A DNA stretch of 12,901 nt from positions 1-12,901 of the forward strand of contig JACRMO010000236.1 of assembly GCA_016214925.1 (NCBI GenBank). Reading direction: 5' to 3'. Position 1 is the first letter of the stretch, and every line of letters starts with the position of its first letter. The notes below the pieces were generated by a model. The model did not search any database, was not told the DNA's origin, and saw nothing but the letters and a program-made list of their open reading frames with translations. This document shows positions 5,881 through 12,388 of this stretch, in pieces. Both the position numbers and the translations under genes were made by a program. The stretch is from Gammaproteobacteria bacterium (GTDB lineage: Bacteria > Pseudomonadota > Gammaproteobacteria > Thiohalobacterales > Thiohalobacteraceae).

Positions 5881-7640
5881 GTCTGCCACGGCGCAAATTC
5901 GATACACTGATTATCGGCGCCGGCGGCGGCGGACTGCGTGCCGCGCTGCAACTGTCGCAGGCCGAGGCGCGCGTCGCCGTGGTCTCCAAGGTGTTTCCGA
6001 CCCGCTCGCACACCGTCGCAGCCCAAGGCGGGGTGAATGCCGCGCTGGCCAATGTGCTGCCCGACAACTGGCACTGGCACATGTTCGACACCGTCAAGGG
6101 CAGCGATTACCTCGGCGATCAGGACGCCATCGAATACATGTGCCGCGCCGCGCCGCGCGTGGTCTACGAACTCGAACACATGGGCGTGCCATTCTCGCGC
6201 CTGGACAACGGCAAGATCTATCAGCGCGCCTTCGGCGGCCAGAGCCGCAACTTCGGCGGCGATCAGGCGGCGCGCACTTGCGCGGCGGCCGACCGTACCG
6301 GCCACGCCATTTTGCATTCGCTGTATCAGCAAAACATCCGCGCGCGCACGCACTTCTTCGACGAGTTCTTCGCCATCGATCTGCTGCGCGATCCCGAAGG
6401 CAATGTACTCGGCGCGCTGGTGCTGGAGATCGCCACCGGCGAACCGCTGGTGATCGAAGCCAAGACCGTCTTGCTCGCCACCGGCGGGGCGGGGCAATTG
6501 TTCCGCACCAATACCAACGCGCTCATCAACACCGGCGACGGCATGGCCATGGCGCTGCGCGCCGGCATTCCATTGCAGGACATGGAGTTCTTCCAGTTCC
6601 ACCCGACCGGCATCGCCGGCAAGGGCATGCTGATCACCGAAGGTGTGCGTGGCGAGGGCGGTTATCTGCTCAACGGCGAGGGCGAGCGCTTCATGGAACG
6701 CTACGCGCCCAAGGCCAAGGATCTCGCCAGCCGCGACGTCGTCAGTCGTGCGATTTATACCGAAGTACGCGAGGGCCGCGGCTGCGGGCCGGACAAGGAT
6801 CATGTCCTGCTCAAACTGGATCATCTCGGCGTGGACGTGGTCGCCAAACGTCTGCCCGGCATCCGCGAAACCGTGAAGACCTTTCTCTATCTCGATCCGG
6901 CCGAGACGCCGATCCCGGTGTATCCGACCGCGCACTACACCATGGGCGGCATCCCCACCAACCGTCACGGTCAAGTGGTCGTGCCCGAACATAACGGGCC
7001 GGAGGAACCGGTGCTGGGCCTGTATGCCGCCGGCGAATGCGCCTGCGTGTCGGTGCATGGCGCCAACCGCTTGGGCGGCAATTCACTGCTCGACATCCTG
7101 GTGTTCGGCCGCGCCGCCGCCAATCACATCATCGGTGAACTCAAACAGAACCGCTATCATCGCCCCATGAACGACGACAGCGTCGATCAGGCCATGGCGC
7201 GGCTGAGCCGTTGGGATCGCCGCGACGGCAGCGAGACCGTGGATGGCCTCAAGCGCGAACTGCAAACCGTGATGGAGCAACACTGCGGTGTGTTCCGCAA
7301 CGAGGAGATCCTGAAGGAAGGCGTCGCCAAAGTGGTCGAACTGGAGGCGCGCATGCAGGGCGCCTATATCAAAGACCACAGCAAGGTATTCAACACCGCG
7401 CGCATCGAGGCGCTGGAGTTGGAGAACCTCATGGACATTGCGCTCGCGACCGTGTGTTCCGCGCTGGAACGCCGCGAAAGCCGCGGCGCGCATTCACGCG
7501 TGGATCACCCCGAGCGCGACGATGTGCACTGGATGCGCCACAGTCTGTTCCACAAAGACGGCCGGCGCATGGACTACAAACCCGTGCGCATTAAACCGAT
7601 CAGCGTCGAACCGTTCCCGCCGAAGAAGAGGGTGTACTGA
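5877..7640 (+). CDS. sdhA: Succinate dehydrogenase flavoprotein subunit
   Basis: SdhA oxidises succinate to fumarate on the cytoplasmic face of the membrane and passes electrons to SdhB. From ATG 5877 it has 587 residues, almost exactly the E. coli length of 588. The FAD-binding Rossmann motif G-A-G-G-G-G is at 14-19. H45 in T-R-S-H-T-V-A-A-Q-G-G is the residue that carries covalent FAD. Active-site stretches F-H-P-T-G, R-G-E-G-G-Y, H-Y-T-M-G-G-I-P and G-A-N-R-L-G-G-N-S-L-L-D are all intact, as is the C-terminal R-G-A-H-S-R. The start overlaps sdhD by 4 bases and the stop overlaps sdhB by 1 base. Flavinylation would depend on the nearby sdhE product. The frame is open upstream to 5481 but that part is a shadow of sdhD. 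Confidence 0.98.
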   Translation: MSLPRRKFDTLIIGAGGGGLRAALQLSQAEARVAVVSKVFPTRSHTVAAQGGVNAALANVLPDNWHWHMFDTVKGSDYLGDQDAIEYMCRAAPRVVYELEHMGVPFSRLDNGKIYQRAFGGQSRNFGGDQAARTCAAADRTGHAILHSLYQQNIRARTHFFDEFFAIDLLRDPEGNVLGALVLEIATGEPLVIEAKTVLLATGGAGQLFRTNTNALINTGDGMAMALRAGIPLQDMEFFQFHPTGIAGKGMLITEGVRGEGGYLLNGEGERFMERYAPKAKDLASRDVVSRAIYTEVREGRGCGPDKDHVLLKLDHLGVDVVAKRLPGIRETVKTFLYLDPAETPIPVYPTAHYTMGGIPTNRHGQVVVPEHNGPEEPVLGLYAAGECACVSVHGANRLGGNSLLDILVFGRAAANHIIGELKQNRYHRPMNDDSVDQAMARLSRWDRRDGSETVDGLKRELQTVMEQHCGVFRNEEILKEGVAKVVELEARMQGAYIKDHSKVFNTARIEALELENLMDIALATVCSALERRESRGAHSRVDHPERDDVHWMRHSLFHKDGRRMDYKPVRIKPISVEPFPPKKRVY

Positions 7641-8341
7641 TGCGCTTCTCCATCTACCGCTTCGATCCGGACAAAGACAGCCAGCCGTACATGCAGGACT
7701 ATGTGCTGGACGAGGCCAAGATCTGGCCCGGCATGATGTTGCTCGACGCGCTGCTGGAACTGAAAGCGCAGGACGAAACCCTGAGCTTCCGTCGTTCCTG
7801 CCAGGAAGGCGTGTGCGGGTCCGACGGCATGAACATCAATGGCCGCAACGGACTCGCCTGCATTACGCCGCTCGCCAGTCTCAAGACGCCGATCGAGCTG
7901 CGGCCGATGCCGGCACAACCGGTGATCCGCGATCTCATCGTCGACCTCACGCAGTTCTACACCCAATACCGCGCCGCCAAACCGTATCTCATCAACGAAG
8001 ATCCCGAGCCCGAAGTCGAGCGTCTGCAATCGCCGGCCGAGCGCGAACAACTCGACGGCCTCTATGAATGCATCCTGTGCGCTTGCTGTTCCACCAGTTG
8101 CCCGTCGTTCTGGTGGAACCCGGATAAATTTCTCGGCCCGGCCGCGTTGCTGCAATCCTGGCGTTTCCTCGCCGACAGCCGCGATCAGGCCACCGACCTG
8201 CGCCTCGACGAACTCGAAGGCCCGTTCAAACTGTTCCGCTGTCACACCATCATGAACTGCGTCGAAGTCTGTCCGAAAGGCCTCAATCCGACCCGCGCTA
8301 TCGGCCGCATCAAGGACCTGATGCTGAAACGGTCGATGTGA
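7640..8341 (+). CDS. sdhB: Succinate dehydrogenase iron-sulfur subunit
   Basis: SdhB carries electrons from SdhA's FAD to ubiquinone through three Fe-S clusters. It has 233 residues (E. coli 238). The [2Fe-2S] ligands are C54, C59, D62 and C74 (C-Q-E-G-V-C-G-S-D-G), including the aspartate typical of the proteobacterial enzyme. The [4Fe-4S] ligands are C144, C147, C150 and C211. The [3Fe-4S] ligands are C154, C201 and C207 (C-H-T-I-M-N-C). All align with E. coli at a constant offset. The ATG overlaps the sdhA stop as TGATG, and the sdhB stop overlaps the sdhE ATG in the same way. Confidence 0.98.
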   Translation: MRFSIYRFDPDKDSQPYMQDYVLDEAKIWPGMMLLDALLELKAQDETLSFRRSCQEGVCGSDGMNINGRNGLACITPLASLKTPIELRPMPAQPVIRDLIVDLTQFYTQYRAAKPYLINEDPEPEVERLQSPAEREQLDGLYECILCACCSTSCPSFWWNPDKFLGPAALLQSWRFLADSRDQATDLRLDELEGPFKLFRCHTIMNCVEVCPKGLNPTRAIGRIKDLMLKRSM

Positions 8342-8592
8342 TGGGCGCCGCCACCGAGATCAACCGCCTGCGCTGGCAATGCCGGCGCGGCATGCGTGAA
8401 CTGGATCTGCTGCTGTTGCAGTTTCTCGATTCTGGCTATGCCGATCTGGATGCCAACGCCACACTGGCCTTCAACCGCTTGCTCGACTGCCCCGACGCAC
8501 TGCTTCTCGAATGGCTGCTCGGCCGCCAACTCCCCAGCGACAAGGAAGTCGCCGATGTCGTCCAACGCATACGCCGCCGCCCTGCGGCTTGA
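8341..8592 (+). CDS. sdhE: SdhE, FAD assembly factor for succinate dehydrogenase
   Basis: SdhE (formerly YgfY/CptB) is a small cytoplasmic helical protein that promotes covalent attachment of FAD to SdhA. The 83-residue product has the family signature R-R-G-M-R-E-L-D, preceded by I-N-R-L-R-W-Q-C. The acidic centre and C-D-A-L-L-L-E-W-L-like segment match E. coli SdhE (88 residues). ATG 8341 overlaps the sdhB TGA by one base. A GTG one codon earlier (8338) is possible but less likely. Placement directly after sdhB supports the role. In E. coli sdhE lies with ygfX, away from sdh, so this arrangement joins the two clusters. Confidence 0.95.
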   Translation: MGAATEINRLRWQCRRGMRELDLLLLQFLDSGYADLDANATLAFNRLLDCPDALLLEWLLGRQLPSDKEVADVVQRIRRRPAA

Positions 8593-8998
8593 ACTCAAAC
8601 CCTCGCGCCAGCGCCGCTATTGGCGTTGGCTGACACACGCCGCTGTTGCCTCGACCCTGCCGATGTTGCAATCGATATGGCTGATCGCCGCCGTCACCGG
8701 TGTATTGCTGCTGAGTCTGTATCGTTCGCGCACCGAACCGGCTATCACCTTGCTATGGCATAGCGATGGTCGTTGGACGATGTTCGAAGGCGGTGGCGAG
8801 ATCGCCGTAGCGCTGGCGGAGTCCACCTTCATACAACCCTGGCTGGTGATCCTGCCGCTTCGCGTTGACACTCAACGTCGCGTGCGACGCATCGCCATTT
8901 TTTCGGATATGTTGCCGGAGCAAGAGTTTCGGCGATTACGGGTGAGATTGCGGAGTCGGAGGGATGAGGTGTTAGTGGCTGGTGATGGCTTGGGCTGA
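8555..8998 (+). CDS. ygfX: YgfX family membrane protein
   Basis: This 147-residue protein resembles YgfX (CptA), which in enterobacteria is co-transcribed with sdhE and was reported as a toxin acting on cytoskeletal proteins. That role is debated. Visible features are an N-terminal L-R-L-E-L-K-P-S-R, a long hydrophobic stretch at about 22-58 that could form two membrane helices, a W-H-S-D-G-R-W turn and a C-terminal R-R-L-R-V-R-L-R. These match the family plan. The start at ATG 8555 lies 38 bases inside sdhE and has a strong Shine-Dalgarno site, AAGGAAG at 8542-8548, six bases upstream. The frame is open to 8396 but the upstream part is cysteine-rich nonsense. Sequence conservation in this family is low, so the call leans partly on context. 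Confidence 0.82.
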   Translation: MSSNAYAAALRLELKPSRQRRYWRWLTHAAVASTLPMLQSIWLIAAVTGVLLLSLYRSRTEPAITLLWHSDGRWTMFEGGGEIAVALAESTFIQPWLVILPLRVDTQRRVRRIAIFSDMLPEQEFRRLRVRLRSRRDEVLVAGDGLG

Positions 8999-9010
8999 GG
9001 GAGTAGCATT

Positions 9011-9034
9011 AGATGACAGGTCGTCTGTGCGCAC
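9011..9034. repeat. Hairpin plus palindrome after ygfX
   Basis: AGATGA (9011-9016) can pair with TCGTCT (9021-9026), including one G-T pair, around CAGG. It is followed at once by the perfect palindrome GTGCGCAC (9027-9034). No T run follows, so it is not a clear intrinsic terminator. It could shield the 3' end of the sdh operon or be chance. Confidence 0.3.
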
Positions 9035-9057
9035 TTAATGGCGAGGTATGAGAGAGA

Positions 9058-9091
9058 TTGACAGAAAGACCGTATTAAGACTAAATTAAGT
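9058..9091 (+). promoter_or_regulatory. Promoter and likely operator of the toxin-antitoxin pair
   Basis: TTGACA (9058-9063) is a perfect sigma-70 -35 box. TAAATT (9082-9087), 18 bases on, matches the -10 consensus at four of six positions. The imperfect palindrome ACTAAATTAAGT (9080-9091) overlaps the -10, and ATTAAG occurs twice, at 9074 and 9085, eleven bases apart, about one helical turn. This layout suits autorepression by a Phd/YefM-type antitoxin alone or in complex with its toxin, as is known for the family. Confidence 0.55.
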
Positions 9092-9118
9092 CCACACCAT
9101 CCATGGACCGAACTGCTA

Positions 9119-9394
9119 ATGAAATACTCCACCCAGATCAAACCCATCAGCTATCTCAAGGCGCACGCCGCCGATGTGGTGCGTGAACTCGCCGAGCAGC
9201 GCCAGCCCATGGTCATCACCCAGAATGGCGAGGCCAAGGTGGTGATCCAGGACGTGAAGAGCTATGAGGAGACGCAGGAGACACTCGCGCTGCTGAAGAT
9301 CCTGGCTCTGGGCAATCGTCAGATCGAAGAGGGCAAAACTCAGACGACGGGCGAGGTCGTCGCGCGCTTGCGCAAGAGGGCATATAACCGATGA
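9119..9394 (+). CDS. Phd/YefM family antitoxin
   Basis: This 91-residue protein would bind and neutralise the toxin encoded next and repress their shared promoter. The N-terminal half (Y-S-T-Q-I-K-P-I-S-Y-L-K, then E-Q-R-Q-P-M-V-I-T-Q-N-G-E-A-K-V-V-I-Q) is the Phd/YefM DNA-binding fold. It includes the characteristic P-M-V-I-T-Q-N-G turn and a Y-E-E-T-Q-E-T-like helix. The charged C-terminal segment is the expected toxin-binding tail. The ATG at 9119 is the only sensible start, and no strong Shine-Dalgarno site precedes it. The last bases overlap the toxin start as ATGA. It is 120 bases after ygfX and has its own promoter, so it is probably an independent, mobile-type module. Confidence 0.92.
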   Translation: MKYSTQIKPISYLKAHAADVVRELAEQRQPMVITQNGEAKVVIQDVKSYEETQETLALLKILALGNRQIEEGKTQTTGEVVARLRKRAYNR

Positions 9395-9711
9395 TCTGCA
9401 AAGTGCTGCTCACGGACGATGCCGCACGCGATCTCGAAGACCTCCATCGCTACATCGCCGAACAGGATTCGCCGGCAGCGGCGGACCATGTCCTCGACCG
9501 GATCGAGAAAGTGTTCCAGAATCTGGCCGCTTTCCCGGAGCGGGGCAATCATCCCAAGGAATTGGTGTCGCTGGGTTTGCGCGAATACCGCGAAACTTTC
9601 TTCAAGCCCTATAGAGTCATATACCGTGTGATCGGTAAAGGCGTCTACGTGTATCTCATCGCCGATGGCCGGCGCGATATGCAGACGCTGCTCGCACGCC
9701 GGCTTCTTTAG
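9391..9711 (+). CDS. ParE/RelE family toxin
   Basis: This 106-residue protein has the ParE/RelE fold: an N-terminal strand (K-V-L-L-T-D-D-A-A-R-D-L-E-D-L), helices with Y-I-A-E-Q-D-S-P-A-A-A-D, and the strand series R-E-Y-R-E-T-F-F-K-P-Y-R-V-I-Y-R-V. It ends with V-Y-V-Y-L-I-A-D-G-R-R-D-M-Q-T-L-L, where ParE proteins usually have H-G-R-R-D. RelE members cut mRNA on the ribosome and ParE members poison DNA gyrase. The D-G-R-R-D ending and long first helix favour the ParE branch, but the target cannot be decided by eye. The ATG overlaps the antitoxin stop, so the two are translated together. The frame looks intact. Confidence 0.9.
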   Translation: MICKVLLTDDAARDLEDLHRYIAEQDSPAAADHVLDRIEKVFQNLAAFPERGNHPKELVSLGLREYRETFFKPYRVIYRVIGKGVYVYLIADGRRDMQTLLARRLL

Positions 9712-9762
9712 TTGGATATACACCCTACCCGAACTCTCTCGCCTGCCGTACCCTATCGCGCC

Positions 9763-10245
9763 ATGGCCATCGAAATCGAACGTAAATTCCTCGTGCTCAA
9801 TGACAGCTGGCGCGCCGTGGCGGATGCCGGGACGCCGTATCGGCAAGGCTATCTGAGCCGGGTAACCGGCGCGGACGCGGTGCGCAGTTCCGTCCGTGTG
9901 CGTACCGACGGCGAACAGGCTTTCCTCAATATCAAGAGCGCGACGCTGGGCATTCGCCGCCAGGAATATGAATACCTGATCCCGCTGGTGGATGCCGAGG
10001 CGATGCTCGCCGATCTGTGCGTTGGCGCGGTGGTGGAGAAGACCCGTTATCACGTCACTGTGGGCGCGCATGTCTGGGAGATCGACGTGTTCGAAGGTAG
10101 CAATGCCGGGTTGATCGTCGCGGAGATCGAGTTGGACCATGAGGACGAGGTGTTCGAGCGGCCCGACTGGCTGGGCGTAGAGGTCTCGGACGATCCGCGT
10201 TATTACAACGTCTGTCTGGCCGATCGGCCTTACAGCAGTTGGTAA
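9763..10245 (+). CDS. CYTH domain protein, triphosphatase-like
   Basis: CYTH (TTM) enzymes bind triphosphate groups in a beta-tunnel and typically hydrolyse tripolyphosphate or nucleoside triphosphates using a divalent metal. From ATG 9763 the protein has 160 residues, the size of stand-alone bacterial members. The ExExK signature is M-A-I-E-I-E-R-K-F (E4, E6, K8). Later tunnel residues include S-V-R-V-R-T, F-L-N-I-K-S, R-Q-E-Y-E-Y, V-E-K-T-R-Y, W-E-I-D-V-F-E and I-V-A-E-I-E-L. The C-terminal Y-Y-N-V-C-L-A fits the usual end, where many have Y-x-N-x-x-L. A TTG start at 9712, right after the toxin stop, is possible in frame but adds unconserved residues. No good Shine-Dalgarno site is visible. 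The physiological substrate is unknown. Confidence 0.9.
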   Translation: MAIEIERKFLVLNDSWRAVADAGTPYRQGYLSRVTGADAVRSSVRVRTDGEQAFLNIKSATLGIRRQEYEYLIPLVDAEAMLADLCVGAVVEKTRYHVTVGAHVWEIDVFEGSNAGLIVAEIELDHEDEVFERPDWLGVEVSDDPRYYNVCLADRPYSSW

Positions 10246-10248
10246 TTC

Positions 10249-11862
10249 ATGCTGCTTAGAGAACCCCCGATCAATTGGGAATCCGTCATGCCCGCGCAGG
10301 CGGGCATCCAGCGGTTGGCGTTCCTGGATTCCCGCTTCCGCGGAAATGACGTCTATAAAAGGCTTCCGGGTACAGTTCGAAAATTACTGACTGTTCTGGT
10401 TGTGCTGCTGCTCGCCGCGTTGACCGGCTGTTCGCAACCGGACCACGACTCGATCCGCCTCGCGCTGGCCGGCGAGGCGAGCAACCTCGATCCGCGCTAT
10501 GCGACCGACGCGACTTCGGCGCGACTCAACCGGCTCATCTACGCGCGGCTGGTCGATTTCGACGAACATGCCCAGCCGCAACCGGCCTTGGCGACGTGGG
10601 AGCAACTGACACCGACGTACTACCGCTTTCATCTCGGGCAACAGAACCGCACATTTCATGACGGCACGCGATTGACCGCGGCCGACGTCAAGGCGACCTA
10701 CGATTTCATTCTCGATCCGGCCAATGCCTCGCCGCACCGCAGCACACTGACGTTGATCGCACGTATCAATGTCATCGACGCCGATACGCTGGATTTTTAT
10801 CTGAACCGTCCTGATCTGATGTTCCCCGGTTACCTCACCATCGGCATTCTGCCCGAACGTCTGGCGCGGCAGCCGCAGGGCGACAACATCACACCTATCG
10901 GCAGCGGACCGCTGATCTACCTCGGTCGGCCCGAGCCGGGCAGTGTGCGTTTGAAACGGCAGCGTGATGGTCAACTCATCGAACTGGTGCGCGTGCCCGA
11001 TGCCACGGTGCGCGTGCTCAAACTGCTGCGTGGTGAGGTCGATCTGTTGCAGAACGATTTGCCGGCCGAACTGATCCGCTATCTGAGTCAACACACGGAC
11101 ATCCAGGTGCGCCGCGCAACGGGCAGCAATTTCGCCTATCTGGGTTTCAATCTCGACGATGTCGACACCGGTCGTTTGGCGGTGCGTCAGGCCGTCGCGC
11201 ACGCGTTGGACCGTGAAGCGATCATCAAATATGTCCTCGATGAAGGGGCCCGACCGGCCGGCGCTTTACTGCCACCGGAACATTGGGCCGGGCATCCGAC
11301 GCTCAACGGCGTGAGTTATGATCCGGAGCAGGCGCGCGCGCTGTTGGCCACGGCCGGTTATGGTCCGGATCATCCGCTCATGCTCACCTACAAGACCTCC
11401 AACGATGCCGTGCGTGTCCGCCTGGCCACCGTGATTCAGGATCAACTCGCCAAGGTGGGTATCCAAGTCAAACTCCAGACCTATGACTGGGGCACGTTCT
11501 ACGGGGACATCAAGGCGGGGCGTTTCCAGCTCTACAGTCTCGCCTGGGTCGGGGTGAACACGCCGGATATCTTCCGCTATGTGTTCCACAGCGGCTCGCT
11601 GCCGCCCGACGGCGCCAATCGCGGGCACTTTCGCGATGCCACCGTGGATGCACTGATCGCCGCCGCCGAACAGGTACCCTCGCAGGCGGACCAGATCACG
11701 CTGTACCATGCCTTGCAGGAACGCCTGTTGGAGACCTTGCCGCTGGTCCCGCTCTGGTACGAAGATCAGGTCTACGCCGCGCGTGCGGGCATTGAAGATT
11801 ATCGTCTGGCGGCGGACGGCAATTACGATGGTTTGTTGGATGTGAAACGCCATGGCAAATGA
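10249..11862 (+). CDS. ABC transporter peptide-binding lipoprotein, family 5
   Basis: This is a periplasmic solute-binding protein of the OppA/DppA/MppA type (SBP_bac_5), which delivers peptides or related ligands to an ABC importer. The frame has 537 codons from ATG 10249. Residues 44-61 (R-K-L-L-T-V-L-V-V-L-L-L-A-A-L-T-G-C) are a lipoprotein signal with C61 as the lipid-attachment site, followed by serine. Mature family features include S-N-L-D-P-R-Y-A-T-D, F-H-L-G-Q-Q-N-R-T-F-H-D-G, L-T-A-A-D-V-K-A-T-Y-D-F, A-V-R-Q-A-V-A-H-A-L-D-R and a C-terminal L-V-P-L-W-Y-E-D-Q. The start is uncertain. ATGs at 10249 and 10288 both put REP-derived codons ahead of the signal, and the position where a normal start is expected (10375) is GTT. 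GGGA seven bases before 10288 is the better ribosome site. No permease genes are in the window. The 3' end overlaps the next gene by 11 bases. Confidence 0.88.
   Translation: MLLREPPINWESVMPAQAGIQRLAFLDSRFRGNDVYKRLPGTVRKLLTVLVVLLLAALTGCSQPDHDSIRLALAGEASNLDPRYATDATSARLNRLIYARLVDFDEHAQPQPALATWEQLTPTYYRFHLGQQNRTFHDGTRLTAADVKATYDFILDPANASPHRSTLTLIARINVIDADTLDFYLNRPDLMFPGYLTIGILPERLARQPQGDNITPIGSGPLIYLGRPEPGSVRLKRQRDGQLIELVRVPDATVRVLKLLRGEVDLLQNDLPAELIRYLSQHTDIQVRRATGSNFAYLGFNLDDVDTGRLAVRQAVAHALDREAIIKYVLDEGARPAGALLPPEHWAGHPTLNGVSYDPEQARALLATAGYGPDHPLMLTYKTSNDAVRVRLATVIQDQLAKVGIQVKLQTYDWGTFYGDIKAGRFQLYSLAWVGVNTPDIFRYVFHSGSLPPDGANRGHFRDATVDALIAAAEQVPSQADQITLYHALQERLLETLPLVPLWYEDQVYAARAGIEDYRLAADGNYDGLLDVKRHGK
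10284..10351. repeat. REP-like inverted repeat element, 68 bp
   Basis: The outer arms are CGTCAT (10284-10289) and ATGACG (10346-10351). Inner matches ATCCAG and CTGGAT make the whole unit a long inverted repeat. The left half contains a perfect 8-bp hairpin, ATGCCCGC and GCGGGCAT around GCAG (10288-10307). The right half has CCCGC-TTC-CGCGG-like pairing and a perfect palindrome TTCCGCGGAA (10336-10345), where one A replaces a G expected for full symmetry. This CGTCATNCCCGCG...GGATTCCCGC... design is common as dispersed extragenic palindromes in proteobacteria. It is the only copy I see in the window. Confidence 0.85.
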
Positions 11863-12379
11863 TCAGCTGATCCGCATCAGTCTCGCCGAGCAGGCCCTGG
11901 AACTGCTGGAAGACGGTATCGTGCAGCGCCGCTATGCCGTGTCGACGGCGCTCAACGGGCCCGGCGAGTGCAGCGGCAGCGGTTGCACGCCACGCGGCTG
12001 GCATGAGATTCACGCCAAGATCGGCGCCGACGCGGCAGCGGATACGGTGTTCGTCGGGCGCGAACCGACCGGCGAGATATACAGTGACGCATTGGCGCGG
12101 CAACAACCCGATCGCGATTGGATTCTCACGCGCATCTTGTGGCTGAGCGGTCTGGAGCCAGGCGTCAACCAGGATGATCAGGTCGATACGCTGAGCCGCT
12201 ACATCTATCTGCACGGCTGTCCGGACAGCACGCCGATGGGCGCGCCGGGTTCGCACGGCTGCGTGCGCCTGCGCAATACGGATGTCATCGAACTGTTCGA
12301 ACGGGTCGCGGCAGGCACGCGGGTGTGGATTCAGAAAGGCCCGTTCGATGCGGAGTCACCGCGTTCTGCATTGATGTAG
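11852..12379 (+). CDS. YkuD-fold L,D-transpeptidase or L,D-carboxypeptidase
   Basis: YkuD enzymes use a cysteine to act on L,D bonds of peptidoglycan peptides, as transpeptidases or carboxypeptidases. The 175-residue protein carries the signature H-G-C-P-D-S-T-P-M-G then S-H-G-C-V-R-L, giving catalytic C137 with H135, R139 and the upstream H121. The N-terminus (M-A-N-D-Q-L-I-R-I-S-L-A-E-Q-A-L-E-L-L) has no signal peptide or membrane segment and goes straight into the first strand of the fold, so the product is probably cytoplasmic. There is no LysM or other wall-binding domain. The ATG at 11852 overlaps the binding-protein gene by 11 bases, so the two are probably expressed together. Signal-less YkuD proteins such as ElsL of Acinetobacter work as cytoplasmic L,D-carboxypeptidases in murein recycling. 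That role here is inferred. Confidence 0.9.
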   Translation: MANDQLIRISLAEQALELLEDGIVQRRYAVSTALNGPGECSGSGCTPRGWHEIHAKIGADAAADTVFVGREPTGEIYSDALARQQPDRDWILTRILWLSGLEPGVNQDDQVDTLSRYIYLHGCPDSTPMGAPGSHGCVRLRNTDVIELFERVAAGTRVWIQKGPFDAESPRSALM

Positions 12380-12388
12380 GAGCGGCAA

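Noticed and set aside
6140..6994. Plus-strand open frame of 284 codons inside sdhA
   Set aside because: An alternative frame of sdhA with an arginine- and alanine-rich product and no start signal. It is a by-product of GC-rich codons.
5757..7058. Long minus-strand open frame opposite sdhD/sdhA (433 codons)
   Set aside because: sdhA is unmistakable on the plus strand, and the antisense product has the same low-complexity H/R/G/A composition as other shadows.
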